The position numbers were made by a program, and so were the translations under genes. Shown in pieces: positions 51,133 through 64,000 of a DNA stretch of 64,000 bases (its first letter is position 1; every line of letters begins with the position of its first letter). Origin of the DNA: Apostichopus japonicus (Eukaryota; Echinodermata; Holothuroidea; Aspidochirotida; Stichopodidae); contig NC_092563.1 of assembly GCF_037975245.1 (NCBI RefSeq), positions 11,761,001 to 11,825,000 on the forward strand. The letters run 5' to 3'. The notes under the pieces were generated by a model. That model did no database searches, had not been told where the DNA came from, and was given only the letters and a program-made list of their open reading frames with translations.

Positions 51133-52030
51133 TGTTTCCAATCAGAGGGAACTTATTCTGATCCGTTCTGTACAAGCTATCTTTTGTTTTATAAGCCGAT
51201 CTATCTGTATTCATGGTTTATGTTAAGCTCATTATTACGAAATCCTTACATTTAAATGGGTTAAACTGGCCATCAATCGATTCCACCTGATACTTGCGAG
51301 CGTTCTTTTTCCTCTTTTTTTCCCTTTGAATTTACTTAAAAAGTCCATACTTCTCCCTTTCCATTTACAACGTGACCATTCCGTTTATCTTTCAATCACA
51401 GAAAATTCTTCTTTGCAAAACACATCTTTGTATCAAGGTTTCAAAACAGGACAACCATTGCCAAATTTTGCGACGTGAGCCTTTTAAGTAGTATGTTGTA
51501 TTTTGTTACGTAGTTGTCCGTACATGCCTTTCGGCTTCTTTTAGCGCCAATTATTGACAAGTCTAGGTTTTGTACAATATGAATTTAATCATAGCGGCCC
51601 CATGTTTAACTATCGTTCCAATGCCTTTGGTTTATCAGGAGATTTTGCCTCGTGGCTTAACAAATTTTAGCAACGTTACATTGACAGCCCATCGATTACT
51701 TGGACTTCCTTATATCAGTTGGTTTACGGGTATTCACAGTTGTAAAATTGCAAAACCATTATAAAAAATAAAACAAAACAAAATCCCCGGGCAGTAAGAT
51801 ATGCAGTAATTGTTTGGGGGCAAAGTTGGGTTAAGGTTTGCATTCTGTTATCTCGCGTTTACCAGCGTTTTACTCTACATGTGACAACAGCAGGTCTAGT
51901 GACGTGGTACGGAAAAACTGACTTGAACAGTTTCTCGTTTTGTATTTTGTATTTGCATGTTCCTTTTTTTAAATTTAATCTACCGAATGGTTTTGTTTTA
52001 TTGAATGAATCAAAATATTAATGCTTCAAC
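51133..52030. other. No recognisable feature
   Basis: AT-rich sequence without recognisable repeats or exons. Confidence 0.45.
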
Positions 52031-52600
52031 TCTTGTTATAATAATAAGTAGCCTAAGTAATATTTATATAACGCATAACAGCAAAGCTGCTCAAAGTGCT
52101 TTACAAATGTAAAACCTAAAAACAAATAGTAAAATAAACCTCAATATTAATATATAGAACCAATAAGACATAATATGTAAAAGCCTAAAGCAACAATATA
52201 ATAAATAATAAAATAGTTTTAAACCAAAAATACACAAAAGATTAAATCATAGTCAACAATTAAATATAAATAAGTATGAGAAACTATAGTACATAAAGAC
52301 AATTATTGTCCTTAAACAGATAGTAATAAACACCCAATACTTAAACGAAAATAGATAGAACCCTACACGTAGTAAAAAAATGCTAAGGTTAAAGTAAATA
52401 GTTCCAAACGTAGTACGCATATTACAAATTAAAACCACATTCATTTACACAGTAAAAGCGAGTCTAAAAAAGTATGTTTTTAAAGCAGTTTGAAAAGCTG
52501 TAAGAGAATTACATACACGCACAGAGTTTGGCATGGCGTTCCATAATTTGAGAGCGCATATTAGTGTTGATCGACACTTATTATTTTAGATAAAGGAACA
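52030..52600 (-). mobile_element. LINE 3' end (RT tail plus 3' UTR)
   Basis: The minus strand encodes ALKLWNAMPNSVRVCNSLTA, then FQTALKTYFFRLAFTV and a stop at 52445-52447, the typical LINE RT C-terminus. The UTR that follows ends TTGTAAAGCACTTTGAGCAG, CTTTGCTGTTATGCG, TTATATAAATATTAC, then a TTATTATTAT tail near 52036. This GCxTTATATAAATATTA-type ending is common in LINE and SINE tails. Confidence 0.75.
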
Positions 52601-54290
52601 TCACACATGGATTACACGGACTCGTGTTTAATGAACTGAGTAAAAAAAGAAAACATCAACCACCCACAGAAACTAAAGTAATTCAAAGAAATCATTGAGG
52701 AAGCCTGTTTATCCAGTGCATCGTCCATCCCCTCCCCAAATTCCACAAGCCATCTTGGGAAATCATTCATACTTTAAAGAGAAGAGCGAACAGTCAAACA
52801 TGCACTGACTCATACATACGTACATGTGATCGACAACGTAATGTTTTCTTATTTGCTTGAGTGAGAAGTCACAACAAATTAAATGTAGAGAAATGGATAT
52901 TCTACGAATGTATATCAGATGTGGGCAGAACGTTTATTCTTCTACACGTCAACATTCATCAATTTAGTAACATTGCAATTGAGAGGCCATTAATAACAAC
53001 TATGTGTTGTTAATGCTGCTTTGGAATGCAAAGTAACTTACTAAAAGTTTCTTAGTATAGAACGTGGGAAATTATGACATTAACTATACAAGTGTCAGTG
53101 TAAATATGTGGAACACATTAAAATTAATCACAAGTTTTTAATGATGCTGGTTTCAATTATGTTGATATCAATTACGGTTCAAAAGTTTTCGGAAACATTT
53201 AAAGAGTATGTAACCGTCCATTATATTCCACGATACCCTTTGGCGTAATTAACCTTGTCAGGTTATCGGAAATGGCACCAATGTCCTTTATGCTTTTATG
53301 TCAGAAACATAATAGAAGGAAAGCTTACTTCTCATAAGTTTTGTATAGAAGACCCAAAGTAATGCAGTTTTCAGGATGAAATTGCAGATGCAATTTTTAC
53401 TGCAGATGTACGTACAACAGTTTTTTTGCACGTGTATACATGACTGGATAACTGACGGAAATTTATTATTATGTGAGCAATATATAAGGAGCTACTTAAT
53501 TAAAAAGAAATCATCGATTCATAAAAGAAAAGAATCGTATCTGTTACATGGAACGCTAAAATCTAAACATCTTATAAAGTACACAAAGCATAACACCCTT
53601 ATCTAACTATTTACCAAAGTAATCTACTTTTTATTTTTTTTTATGGTTTATGCAAGGCATCATGAAACTTTTACCGCACTCATTGCCAGATATAATATAT
53701 CTAGTATATAATGATATATAGTGATGAATCTGAATCTAGGTATGAACATGTGTTCTATTGGAATTGGTCGACCAGATTTTGTATGACTGTATGCAATAAT
53801 TAGAACAACTGCTTAATTTATACACTTAAGCTACACCTGTATCGGTGTGATTTGAACTATCATGCTTTGGCTTGACAAAACATACTACCAAGCAGAAGGG
53901 ATGACGTTACAAAAAAAAAAAAAAAAAAACATCAAACTTATAGGATCCACGTACTACTGCGAAGACTTGAAGTAGCATCGTCAGAGATACACTAAGGAAT
54001 AACAAGCTCATTTCCATCCAGTAAAGCCAATCACATTCGTTATATGTTTTAACGTGTATTTATACAGAAGGATACTCTGGCCATCTGTGTTCAATGTCAC
54101 TAGGCTGCGTGGCACATATATCAGTTACGCAACACTACGTTTCAAGGTTTGTTCAGCTGTCTGGGCAATAATTTATTGCTTCCTTGTTACTCTTTTATAA
54201 CAATAATTTACACACAGTCTACTTTATGTCTATTCTAACCATTTCCAGTACCTTAAATTTGTAACCAATGTTATTTTTCGTCCTCAACTT
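52601..54290. other. No recognisable feature
   Basis: AT-rich sequence. An A homopolymer of about 19 bases lies near 53911-53929, without a recognisable element attached. Confidence 0.45.
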
Positions 54291-54292
54291 TG

Positions 54293-54714
54293 CTTTAACG
54301 GAAACAAAAACAATAATCATGAATTTTGAAGGGAAAAAAAGGAATAATGTTTTTCGTTGCCTGTTTCCTTAATTAAAAAAATAATCAATATTTTCAATCC
54401 TTCTATTATTGATCAAATGATTTATACTCAGTGATATAAATATTAAAATCACATCAAACACAGAAAACTCAATTCATTTGAATGTCAATAAAGAAATGAC
54501 AGACTTTAACGGAAACAAAAACAATAATCATGAATTTTGAAGGAAAAAAAGGAATAATGTTTTTCGTTGCCTGTTTCCTTAATTAAAAAAAATAATCAAT
54601 ATTTTCAATCCTACTATTATTGATCAAATGATTTATACTCAGTGATATAAATATTAAAATCACATCAAACACAGAAAACTCAATTCATTTGAATATCAAT
54701 AAAGAAATGACAGA
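54293..54714. repeat. 211-bp tandem duplication
   Basis: Two head-to-tail copies, 54293-54503 and 54504-54714, starting CTTTAACGGAAACAAAAAC. They differ only by a few substitutions and single-base indels in A or G runs, so the duplication is recent. Confidence 0.95.
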
Positions 54715-57700
54715 TTCTCAATTTTGTAGTCTAGAAAACTCGACGGGTAATTGGTTCCCCTGCTCCCGTCCATACTGCTACTACGACCCTATGTAATAAA
54801 GTGACGTCTTATAAAATGATAACCATGTTTACCTAGGATGGCTTCAACATTCACACCGAATATACCTCATGATCACTCATCCCGCCACTGGCTACTTATG
54901 AACAAGATGGTTGTTAGTTTAATACAAATTTAAGATGTTTCATCTTGCATAGACTTAAATTAGACTTTGCGAATCCTCGAGAGTGCTGTGGTAAATGTCT
55001 TATAAATGCCCGGGGATTAAAGATTGGGCAACTTGCATCAATCGTATCTTAGAGAATAACATATATACCTTCTAATGAGAAGTTAAAATGACTGATTAGT
55101 CCAATGCTACTTCAGGCGCAGTGAAACGGAAATCATGAGATAATGTAAGCTAATGTGAAGTAATGGAAACTACCCTGACAAAGTGTCAAATTGGGTCATA
55201 TTCTAATATACTGCTAACATGAATGAACGTTGCCTGCACTTTCTGTTTCTACATCACAACAATAACATAAAGGCAACTATAGCTACGGGAGACAAGTGTT
55301 GTTAATTCTGACATACCACCATGGTGAAAATTTGATTAGAATTAGAAAGTTGAGGTGTAAGAAATGAAGTCGGCGGTGACGGTAATAATAACTTCTGCTG
55401 TTTAAATGCAGTTTCTTTCGGTTATCCGATACGGAGGTTAATTAATATTTGAATATTTGTGTCTCAGTTTTTTGTGTGGATATTTTCGTAGAAGTAGCTG
55501 ATACATTAATGAATTTAAAGCAATTGATTCGAGAACGATTGGGATAAGGTAGCTTGTCAATCTTCCATAACCGGAATGTTAATTGTGCACACAATTATAG
55601 ACGTATATACCTCTTGCTGGTAGGTTTTTAGTTCTTCAAGTAGAATATAGTGACACGATATTGTCTTAATATGAAATAATAGATTGTTCTCTTTGGCATT
55701 ATATTGTGACTGTAAATAGAGGCAAACTAGATGTGTATATCGCAATATGTGTTCATGTGTCTGGTGTAGCTTCTGAATATAAACTAATTTTACCACCAGA
55801 GTTCCCTTTAATCATGCCCGTCCATTGATCTGTCGGCCTCAAAGCCTTAGGACACTGCCGTTAGTGTATGCACAAATGAATAATCAGATATTTGTGTCAA
55901 TGGTATGATTGAAGAAGTGTTGATTGTTGAGAACCAAACTGTTCAAAGCATATATGCTTAGTATACATGGTACGTTCGATTCTTAGGGTAATTTGTTGTT
56001 AAAACTCATACCTTTGTCGGAAAACTAAACTAGTATGACATATATTAAAATACTATATATCGATAAAATTAAAAATTACATAAAATGTGACTGATATTGA
56101 CGATTTTTCTTGTGATGACGACGAAATACTTCTCATAGATATTTCAAACTTCCCTCCATCTGCAGGATCGTACAAAAGGTTAATTTCGCGGAACTAGTTC
56201 CAACTGTATTGCTGATTACGTTTTGTGAACAACGTGCGGGGTAGCACTGGCCGTACACAAAGGAATACACTCACAAACTAAACTTTTACCAATTTCCAGT
56301 CGGATGGTTAAACAAGTTTCTTTATCCTGTAATACTGAAATAACAACTTCAACTTGTTGACTTTCAGTGATTTGGCTTCCACACCAAGAGATTTGCTGCA
56401 ATTTTAAAGATAAATTGGAGATTGTGAGACGCTTTTACTTTGTAGTACGCCATTCTTTGTCACAAGCAACGCATTAGTGTTAAAAAAACTGATTATTCAT
56501 ATTCTCTCAATTTAAAAAGAGCTCTGATTGGTTCTCAGTTTTGCTACGGCTTTGGTAATAGAATTGGATAGGCTTGTGCAGTTTATGAATAATTATATTA
56601 TGTGAGACGTGACAAAAAAGGGATTAATATTAGAGAACAGCCGTTTTCTTTATAGCGCCATGCCGAGATTAATCAATAAGGTGAAATGACTCAGCAGAGC
56701 CTATAGGGTTTACAAAGAATAGAGTTTAAATCAAATTACGTACTGACTATATCAGACATAAATACTAATACACACGCTTCACGTGAAGTGAATGTTATCT
56801 TAACATTTCAAAGTTAAAAGTATTTGAAGGTTGCACTTCCTTACATATTCAATAATTAAACCTGGTCTACCATCGGCACAAATGTTATGCAGTGTTTCTG
56901 TTTATCTATAAGGTGATATTTGGCAGGGGTGGCTCCAGGATTGTGAAAAACCTCAAAGTGCACCTGAATCTTTTCTTGGTAAAAGTACTTTTTTATTTTT
57001 GTTTATTAAAATTTGCACTTTCTTTATGTAAACGTGCCGTTTTGTTGCCAAAATATACAATAATGTAATTAAACGATGCATAGTTGCTGAAAAATGTAGA
57101 GTTATCTACTTGAAAATTGCTCTTTTGGTAAAACAAAACTTTAAAACACTAAAATTTGTTGTACAGAATGGCCAGAGTAACCATTTTGTCGAAAGTTTGG
57201 AGGTATCTTTGTGGTTTTCCCCTCAATTCCAAAAAATATGTCCCACTTCCCCTCGGAGCCCACCCCCCCTACCCCATTTCCCTCCAGATTGCAGCCTCTT
57301 CCACCGCCCAATAGTTAGTTCCAAGAGTACCGTCATAAATCATTCTTATATTCAAAGTAAGCGAGGTACATCTGCTTTGGATGCATACCTGTGTCGATAT
57401 TTGGAAAGCACCAGACAATACCAAACTAACGATCATACCAGTTTCATTTCATACGTCGTATTTTATGACGAGATGTGCAGACAGCACCCTGAACACCCCA
57501 TAAAGTGTTTCTATTTGTAGTAATGTCTATCCAATAGTAATGTCAACTAGTGACAGTGTTATCACCATGTATAGTACATGAATTTCATAAAATTATAAAT
57601 TAATAACTTTTTCCTTTTTTAGAAATGGGTTCATCAGAATATGGAAGAGATGAATAACTAGTCAGACCTTTCGAAGTATCGTTTTGCTAAAACAAATACC

Positions 57701-59440
57701 AACATGTTCAATCCTATGTACCCTTGTCTGAAGTATATTTGAAAAGAAAATCAGAGGAAAGAAAAGTATACCCCCGCTGATACAAAGCACAAATTGTGTT
57801 TTAATGATCATATTGAACAAGATTCACTATTAACCCAACCATATCACTCAATTTTCAATAAATACTTTTTCTATATGACCGCCAATGATAACTTTGTATC
57901 TTCAATAAACAACCATTGACACTTTTCCAATAAAATGAGCAGAAAAATGCGGCATTTTTAATTCAAAACAAAATCCATAATTCAACCTTCAAACTCCGGA
58001 GTAACTCATATGTAATATATAGATTATAACATTGTAAAGTATGCGCTACCTTTGACTAAAATATAGTTCTACAGATTGAAGTGATGTTTAGTTGCGTGCA
58101 GGGATAGTCGGCATTACGACTTTATACGTCAAAATTACAAAATTATAGTCTAAGCTGTCTGAAAGTCAAATATTAGTCCCCAATGAATCAACTTTTAGCC
58201 TTTTCAGCATGTTATTGCCATACATTGGAGGCTACTTGGATTGGCAATTTCGGTCAAACCCCCGCGCGCTTTATATCTATTAGTAAGATTAGGTCGATAA
58301 TATACAACAGTAAAACAATAAGTACACTACATGTTACGCTTGAAACACTATAAAGCCTACAGGACTTGGTCCTAAGATTGTCTCTCTAGAGTGTAAATGC
58401 TCCAAGTAATTTCTACTCACTTTGGTTGTAAGGCTTCAGAATTTGTTATTTCTTAAATTTACAACAATTTGATTGCAAAGAGAAATGGATTATATTCCTG
58501 GAGCTGATGCGGCAACTGGCAAAGCATCCTTGAATAACTTTCTCTGTAGCGTGACTAAAATTACCAGTATCTGCCTCTTGGATGTAGCTATGGCATCTCC
58601 TTGCCTCATATACAACAAAAACGAAGAAGACAGGAATGATATCATCATTCGCTGATCGCCAAGGACAGCTTTATCCAACGAATTGTACCTTCGCATCATG
58701 ATAGCTGCTGCTGTGTGCAGCGGGTCTGATAATACGGGATTAAGTTTCCACATTTTTCATTAAGACAATTCATTGTTCTTGTTTAATATAAGGCCTGAAT
58801 GCTGGATGATCCTTCTTATTAGTAAACTACCTCCGCTGTTGTACCAAATTGATACAAACAATTGTTATAGGATTGGCAACCGATGTATAGTCACCCAAAA
58901 GCAAATACTTTTCATGTACAAATATATCATACCAAACCCTCAATACACTCCCAGTCACAACTTGTTTTAACCACTTTGAACAGGAGAAGAACCAAAACCA
59001 TTTCGATTCGTCACGAACTGTTATACCGTATCGCGTTTAGGTCACCTACATTTACTCGGGGAGGGCGGGGGGAGGGGGTGAGGATTTGATGAGTATATAT
59101 TCATCTGAAATAGAGGAGGGATGGTGTTAGTTTAAGGAACATTTTAAGGTATCGCTTTTCTATGATTACACAACTGCTGCTTGAGTCTGGATTTCACACG
59201 TGAAGGATTTAATTTTTAATGTCAACAATTTGTGATTGCTTAGTTGAAATGAAACACGATACGATACGCACGCCTAATGGGGGCCATCTCTTTTGCATGT
59301 CTCTTATGCCTCATGTATATCAACATCATAATGAATGATCTTATACTACGAGGCATAATATTAATATTATAATTTAACTTGTCAATAATAATATATATTA
59401 TATCATGGTTATTATATTTGCAAATCAAACTATTATTAAT
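54715..59440. other. No gene recognised; possible DNA-transposon end at about 56927
   Basis: The phrase CAGGGGTGGCTCCAGGATTG at about 56925 looks like a hAT-type terminus, and a G/C-rich stretch follows at 57240-57300. I found no matching inverted end or target duplication. The 136-codon frame at 57110-57520 runs through this stretch and is not supported as a gene. A G-quadruplex motif lies at 59058-59078. Confidence 0.35.
59058..59078 (+). other. G-quadruplex-forming motif
   Basis: Four runs of three or more G separated by single bases (GGGG A GGG C GGGGGG A GGGGG) in otherwise AT-rich sequence. It satisfies the usual intramolecular quadruplex pattern with 1-nt loops. Confidence 0.7.
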
Positions 59441-59444
59441 GATT

Positions 59445-59527
59445 CAACCATATCATAAGACTGACCATTGGCTTATGTGACGGTTCAACCGTATCATAAG
59501 ACTGACCATTGGCTTATGTGACGGTGT
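59445..59527. repeat. 41-bp tandem duplication
   Basis: Two copies of a unit starting TTCAACCGTATCATAAGACT and ending GGCTTATGTGACGG, nearly identical. Confidence 0.85.
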
Positions 59528-60308
59528 ACCAGTCTATAATAGGACTGAATTCTAACATAATCAATTAGAGTCAATATATACGTGTAGTAGTTGTAGCAAC
59601 ATGTAGCAGAAAAACAAAACGTAGAATGATTAATGGGTTCTTGAAACTATTTGCTTAATTGCATTGCTCTAAACCTTATGAATCCAGAATAAGGAATACT
59701 AACAGATGTGTGAAAAACGTGTTTATATTACTGAAATAAATCACTTAAATCTAAACTTGCTGACTTCAACATAGCAAAATGTAAACTCTACAGCAAGTAT
59801 TTTAATTTATCAAAGGTACCGTACACTTTTCTTACATGTCGTCAATATACATGTAAGTTGTTTGTATTGAAATAGTGAAATATTCTTTTTACTGAAAATA
59901 ATGTTATGTAATAAACGATCCACTTTGACTAATTAATCTTTGTACCAGTGCAGATATTTACATTTACAAGAATACATGAACTAAAAGCAAATAGAAGTAA
60001 TAAACTCGTGTTTACCCATTTTTATACAAAGACCAAAACAATTTCGGATACCATGAATCGTCAATACCATTATGGTGTCTTTGAAAACCGACCTCATCAA
60101 TCAACATTTCTACATCTTCGATCCCCACCTATAGAAGGTATATTAGTACATCGGTGTAGAAACAAAAGCTCCTTGGAATAAAAAATAGTCTAATCATTCA
60201 GTGTGGAAGATTCAAGGCCACAGACACAGACTATTTACCCATGGAGCTATACCAGTTTATAGCTCCATGGTTTACCGAATGAATGCTGGAAGAATATATA
60301 ACATCATA
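59528..60308. other. No recognisable feature
   Basis: AT-rich sequence. A short inverted repeat (CCATGGAGCTATA...TATAGCTCCATGG, 60239-60271) is the only structure noted. Confidence 0.45.
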
Positions 60309-63188
60309 CGATGTATAGTGATGTATAAGACACTGTAATTGTATGTACTGTCAAGGGTGTACAGTACAATAAACGATGTTTATATAGTTATGTATACGAC
60401 ACTGTTATTGTATGTACTGTCAAGGGTGTACAGTACAATACACGATGTATAGTTATGTATACGACACTGTTATTGTATGTACTGTCAAGGGTCTACAGTA
60501 CAATACACGATGTACAGTTATGTATAAGACACTGTTATTGTATGTACTGTCAAGGGTGTACAGTACAAAACACGATGTATAGTTATGTATACGACACTGT
60601 TATTGTATGTACTGTCAAGGGTCTACAGTACAATACACGATGTACAGTTATGTATACGACACTGTTATTGTATGTACTGGAAAGGGTGTACAGTACAATA
60701 CACGATGTATAGTTATGTATGAGACACTGTTATTGTATGTACTGGAAAGGGTGTACAGTACAATACACGATGTATAGTTATGTATACGACACTGTTATTG
60801 TATGTACTGTCAAGGGTCTACAGTACAATACACGATGTATAGTTATGTATACGACACTGTTAATGTATGTACTGTCAAGGATGTACAGTACAATACACGA
60901 TGTATACTTATGTATAAGACACTGTTATTGTATGTACTGTCAAGGGTGTACAGTACAATACACGATGTATAGTTATGTATAAAACACTGTTGTTGTATGT
61001 ACTGCCAAGGGTGTACAGTACAATACACGATGTATAGTTATGTATAAGACACTGTTAACGTATGTACTGTCAAGGGTGTACAGTACAATACACGATGTAT
61101 AGTTATGTATAAGACACTGTTATTGTATGTACTGTCAAGGGTGTACAGTACAATACACGATGTATAGTTATGTATACGACACTGTTATTGTATGTACTGG
61201 AAAGGGTGTACAGTACAATACACGATGTATAGTTATGTATACGACACTGTTATTGTATGTACTGTCAAGGGTCTACAGTACAATACACGATGTATAGTTA
61301 TGTATAAGACACTGTTAATGTATGTACTGTCAAGGGTGTACAGTACAAAACACGATGTATAGTTATGTATACGACACTGTTATTGTATGTACTGTCAAGG
61401 GTCTACAGTACAATACACGATGTATAGTTATGTATAAGACACTGTTATTGTATGTACTGTCAAGGGTCTACAGTACAATACACGATGTATAGTTATGTAT
61501 AAGACACTGTTATTGTATGTACTGTCAAGGGTGTACAGTACAATACACGATGTATAGTTATGTATAAGACACTGTTATTGTATGTACTGTCAAGGGTCTA
61601 CAGTACAAAACACGATGTATAGTTATGTATAAGACACTGTTATTGTATGTACTGTCAAGGGTGTACAGTACAATACACGATGTATAGTTATGTATACGAC
61701 ACTGTTAATGTATGTACTGTCAAGGGTCTACAGTACAATACACGATGTAAAGTTATGTATAAGACACTGTTATTGTATGTACTGTCAAGGGTCTACAGTA
61801 CAATACACGATGTATAGTTATGTATAAGACACTGTTATTGTATGTACTGTCAAGGGTGTACAGTACAATACACGATGTATAGTTATGTATACGACACTGT
61901 TATTGTATGTACTGTCAAGGGTGTACAGTACAATACACGATGTATAGTTATGTATGAGACACTGTTATTGTATGTACTGTCAAGGGTGTACAGTACAATA
62001 CACGATGTATAGTTATGTATAAGACACTGTTAATGTATGTACTGGAAAGGGTGTACAGTACAAAACACGATGTATAGTTATGTATAAGACACTGTTATTG
62101 TATGTACTGTCAAGGGTCTACAGTACAATACACGATGTATAGTTATGTATAAGACACTGTTAATGTATGTACTGTCAAGGGTGTACAGTACAATACACGA
62201 TGTATAGTTATGTATAAGACACTGTTATTGTATGTACTGTCAAGGGTCTACAGTACAATACACGATGTATAGTTATGTATACGACACTGTTATTGTATGT
62301 ACTGTCAAGGGTCTACAGTACAATCAATACACGATGTATAGTTATGTATAAGACACTGTTAATGTATGTACTGTCAAGGGTGTACAGTACAATACACGAT
62401 GTATAGTTATGTATAAGACACTGTTAATGTATGTACTGTCAAGGGTCTACAGTACAATACACGATGTATAGTTATGTATACGACACTGTTATTGTATGTA
62501 CTGTCAAGGGTCTACAGTACAATCAATACACGATGTATAGTTATGTATAAGACACTGATATTGTATGTACTGTCAAGGGTCTACAGTACAATCAATACAC
62601 GATGTATAGTTATGTATAAGACACTGTTAATGTATGTACTGTCAAGGGTGTACAGTACAATAAACGATGTATAGTTATGTAAACGACACTGTTAATGTAT
62701 GTACTGTCAAGGGTCTACAGTACAATACACGATGTATAGTTATGTATACGACACTGTTATTGTATGTACTGTCAAGGGTCTACAGTACAATCAATACACG
62801 ATGTATAGTTATGTATAAGACACTGATATTGTATGTACTGTCAAGGGTCTACAGTACAATCAATACACGATGTATAGTTATGTATAAGACACTGTTAATG
62901 TATGTACTGTCAAGGGTGTACAGTACAATAAACGATGTATAGTTATGTAAACGACACTGTTAATGTATGTACTGTCAAGGGTCTACAGTATAATACACGA
63001 TGTATAGTTATGTATAAGACACTGTTAATGTATGTACTGTCAAGGGTGTACAGTTTAATACACGATGTATAGTTATGTATACGACACTGCTATTGTATGT
63101 ACTGTCAAGGGTGTACAGTACAATACACGATGTTTATATAGTTATGTATAAGACACTGTTAATGTATGTACTGGAAAGGGTGTACAGT
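60309..63188 (+). repeat. 65-bp minisatellite, about 44 copies, hairpin-forming
   Basis: The unit starts TATAGTTATGTATAAGACAC, then TGTTATTGTATGTACTGT, CAAGGGTGT (or CAAGGGTCT), ACAGTACAATACACGATG. Within each unit TGTACTGT and ACAGTACA form an 8-bp stem around a 9-nt loop. Several units near 62320-62870 carry a 4-bp CAAT insertion (69 bp). Because 65 is not a multiple of 3, open frames across the array drift through all frames and are not genes. Confidence 0.97.
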
Positions 63189-64000
63189 GTCTTTAATCTT
63201 CAAGTATAAAAACAAGCAGCTCTCGGATGTGCCTTCAGTGAAAATGATCATCCGATGCCAAAATATTATATCACTTTACACCTCATATTACAATCCCTTC
63301 TCTGTTACCTTCATTTGTACACTTTTTCATACTTCCTTCTTTCACAGTCGGCAGGCCCCGCATTCGTGCTTCACATTGATATTGTTATAACTTTTATTTT
63401 CTCCTACACTCTTATTTTCTCCTACACCCTTTTGTTCATTTCCTACACCGAATTCGATAAGCCAATGAGGCTTCTTCGCGAGTTCCTGCTTGCAGGAGGA
63501 TCTAAAATACATACATACTGTATATACATAAAATTTAATTCCCGCTATTCTTGCTTCCTGTTTGTATCTAAGCCGCAATCATCTTCCTAGTAACAAATAC
63601 TGACAGTTTCTATATTTGTTAAAGGTTATTTTTATTTTTATAAAAATCCTTAATACAGCAGAGCAAAATCTATCTTTGACAGTAAATACTCATCTATAAA
63701 GGGAAACGCGATAATAATTTGTCAGAAAGTTGCCTCTAACTGACCAAATATGGTTGATTACAATCAAACAACCAACATGTTATGATACTTCTCTCCAAAA
63801 ACTTGTCACATAGTCGTTTAAATACTTAATATGTTAATATGTTAGAATAGAATTTATAGCCAAGAATAGCACGTAATCTTAGCTTCATGAATTGCAAACA
63901 ATTTAAGCAGATAAACCCCAAAAATAGTTAAATATAGAATACAAATGTATCTTAAATGATTGACTTGCAATCCGGCAGTAAGATGAACTAATTTATCAAC
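63189..64000. other. No gene confidently recognised
   Basis: An open frame over 63255-63590 includes a hydrophobic run of HIDIVITFIFSYTLIF type, partly created by a short TTTTCTCCTACAC triplication (63398-63449). A good acceptor-like tract ends at 63347, but no matching donor or known domain was found. Confidence 0.35.

Noticed and set aside
57110-57520. 136-codon plus-strand frame, the longest in the window
   Set aside because: It has a non-ATG start and a Pro-rich middle from a C-rich stretch, follows a transposon-end-like sequence, and matches no family I know.
60455-62942. Long repetitive frames (YVLSRVYSTI-type repeats) and a possible CRISPR-like array
   Set aside because: The 65-bp period is not a multiple of three, so the frames are incidental. 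Units are contiguous and near-identical with no unique spacers, so this is a minisatellite, not a CRISPR array.

Overview
The window is eukaryotic, almost certainly animal, nuclear DNA. It is AT-rich, its only convincing gene is split by GT-AG introns of 0.3 to 8 kb, and the rest is dominated by SINE-like, LINE and MITE copies, TA microsatellites and minisatellites. A marine invertebrate fits the style of the genome and its repeats, and an echinoderm is my weak guess. The sequence alone does not settle the lineage.

Region 1 (1-31,087) is the 3' part of one plus-strand gene for a class C orphan G-protein-coupled receptor of the GPR158/GPR179 family. Nine exons can be joined in frame: 4641-4770, 7711-8052, 16167-16235, 17898-18007, 20264-20478, 26366-26504, 29164-29269, 30377-30541 and 30854-31087. 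All eight junctions have GT/AG signals and matching phases. Together they encode 502 residues: the end of the ectodomain, a cysteine-rich stalk, seven membrane helices, and a short cytoplasmic tail with a coiled-coil segment. The signal peptide and Cache-type ligand-binding domain expected for this family were not found. They should lie further 5', probably outside the window.

The introns carry a decayed non-LTR retrotransposon on the minus strand (about 5640-7470), three families of tRNA-like SINEs (one with a hammerhead-ribozyme-like core), a hAT-type MITE with a perfect 8-bp target duplication, a 57-bp minisatellite, and a 56-bp minisatellite. The 56-bp array is unusual: its unit is the exon/intron boundary of receptor exon 5 itself, so about 32 copies of the 5' splice site lie in tandem.

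Region 2 (31,088-64,000) shows no gene I can defend. It holds the probable 3' UTR, a GATATC-rich AT tract, a full-length tRNA-Ser/Leu-like SINE, LINE 3' ends (34.9-35.4 kb and 52.0-52.6 kb), a degenerate 19-bp repeat tract interrupted by a second hAT MITE, a fold-back element with a 46-bp perfect inverted repeat (42.7-43.4 kb), a third hAT MITE (44.3 kb), a 211-bp tandem duplication, and a 2.9-kb array of a 65-bp hairpin-forming minisatellite near the right end. Most open reading frames in the window are chance, low-complexity or repeat-derived. Coordinates of repeat edges are estimates read by eye.
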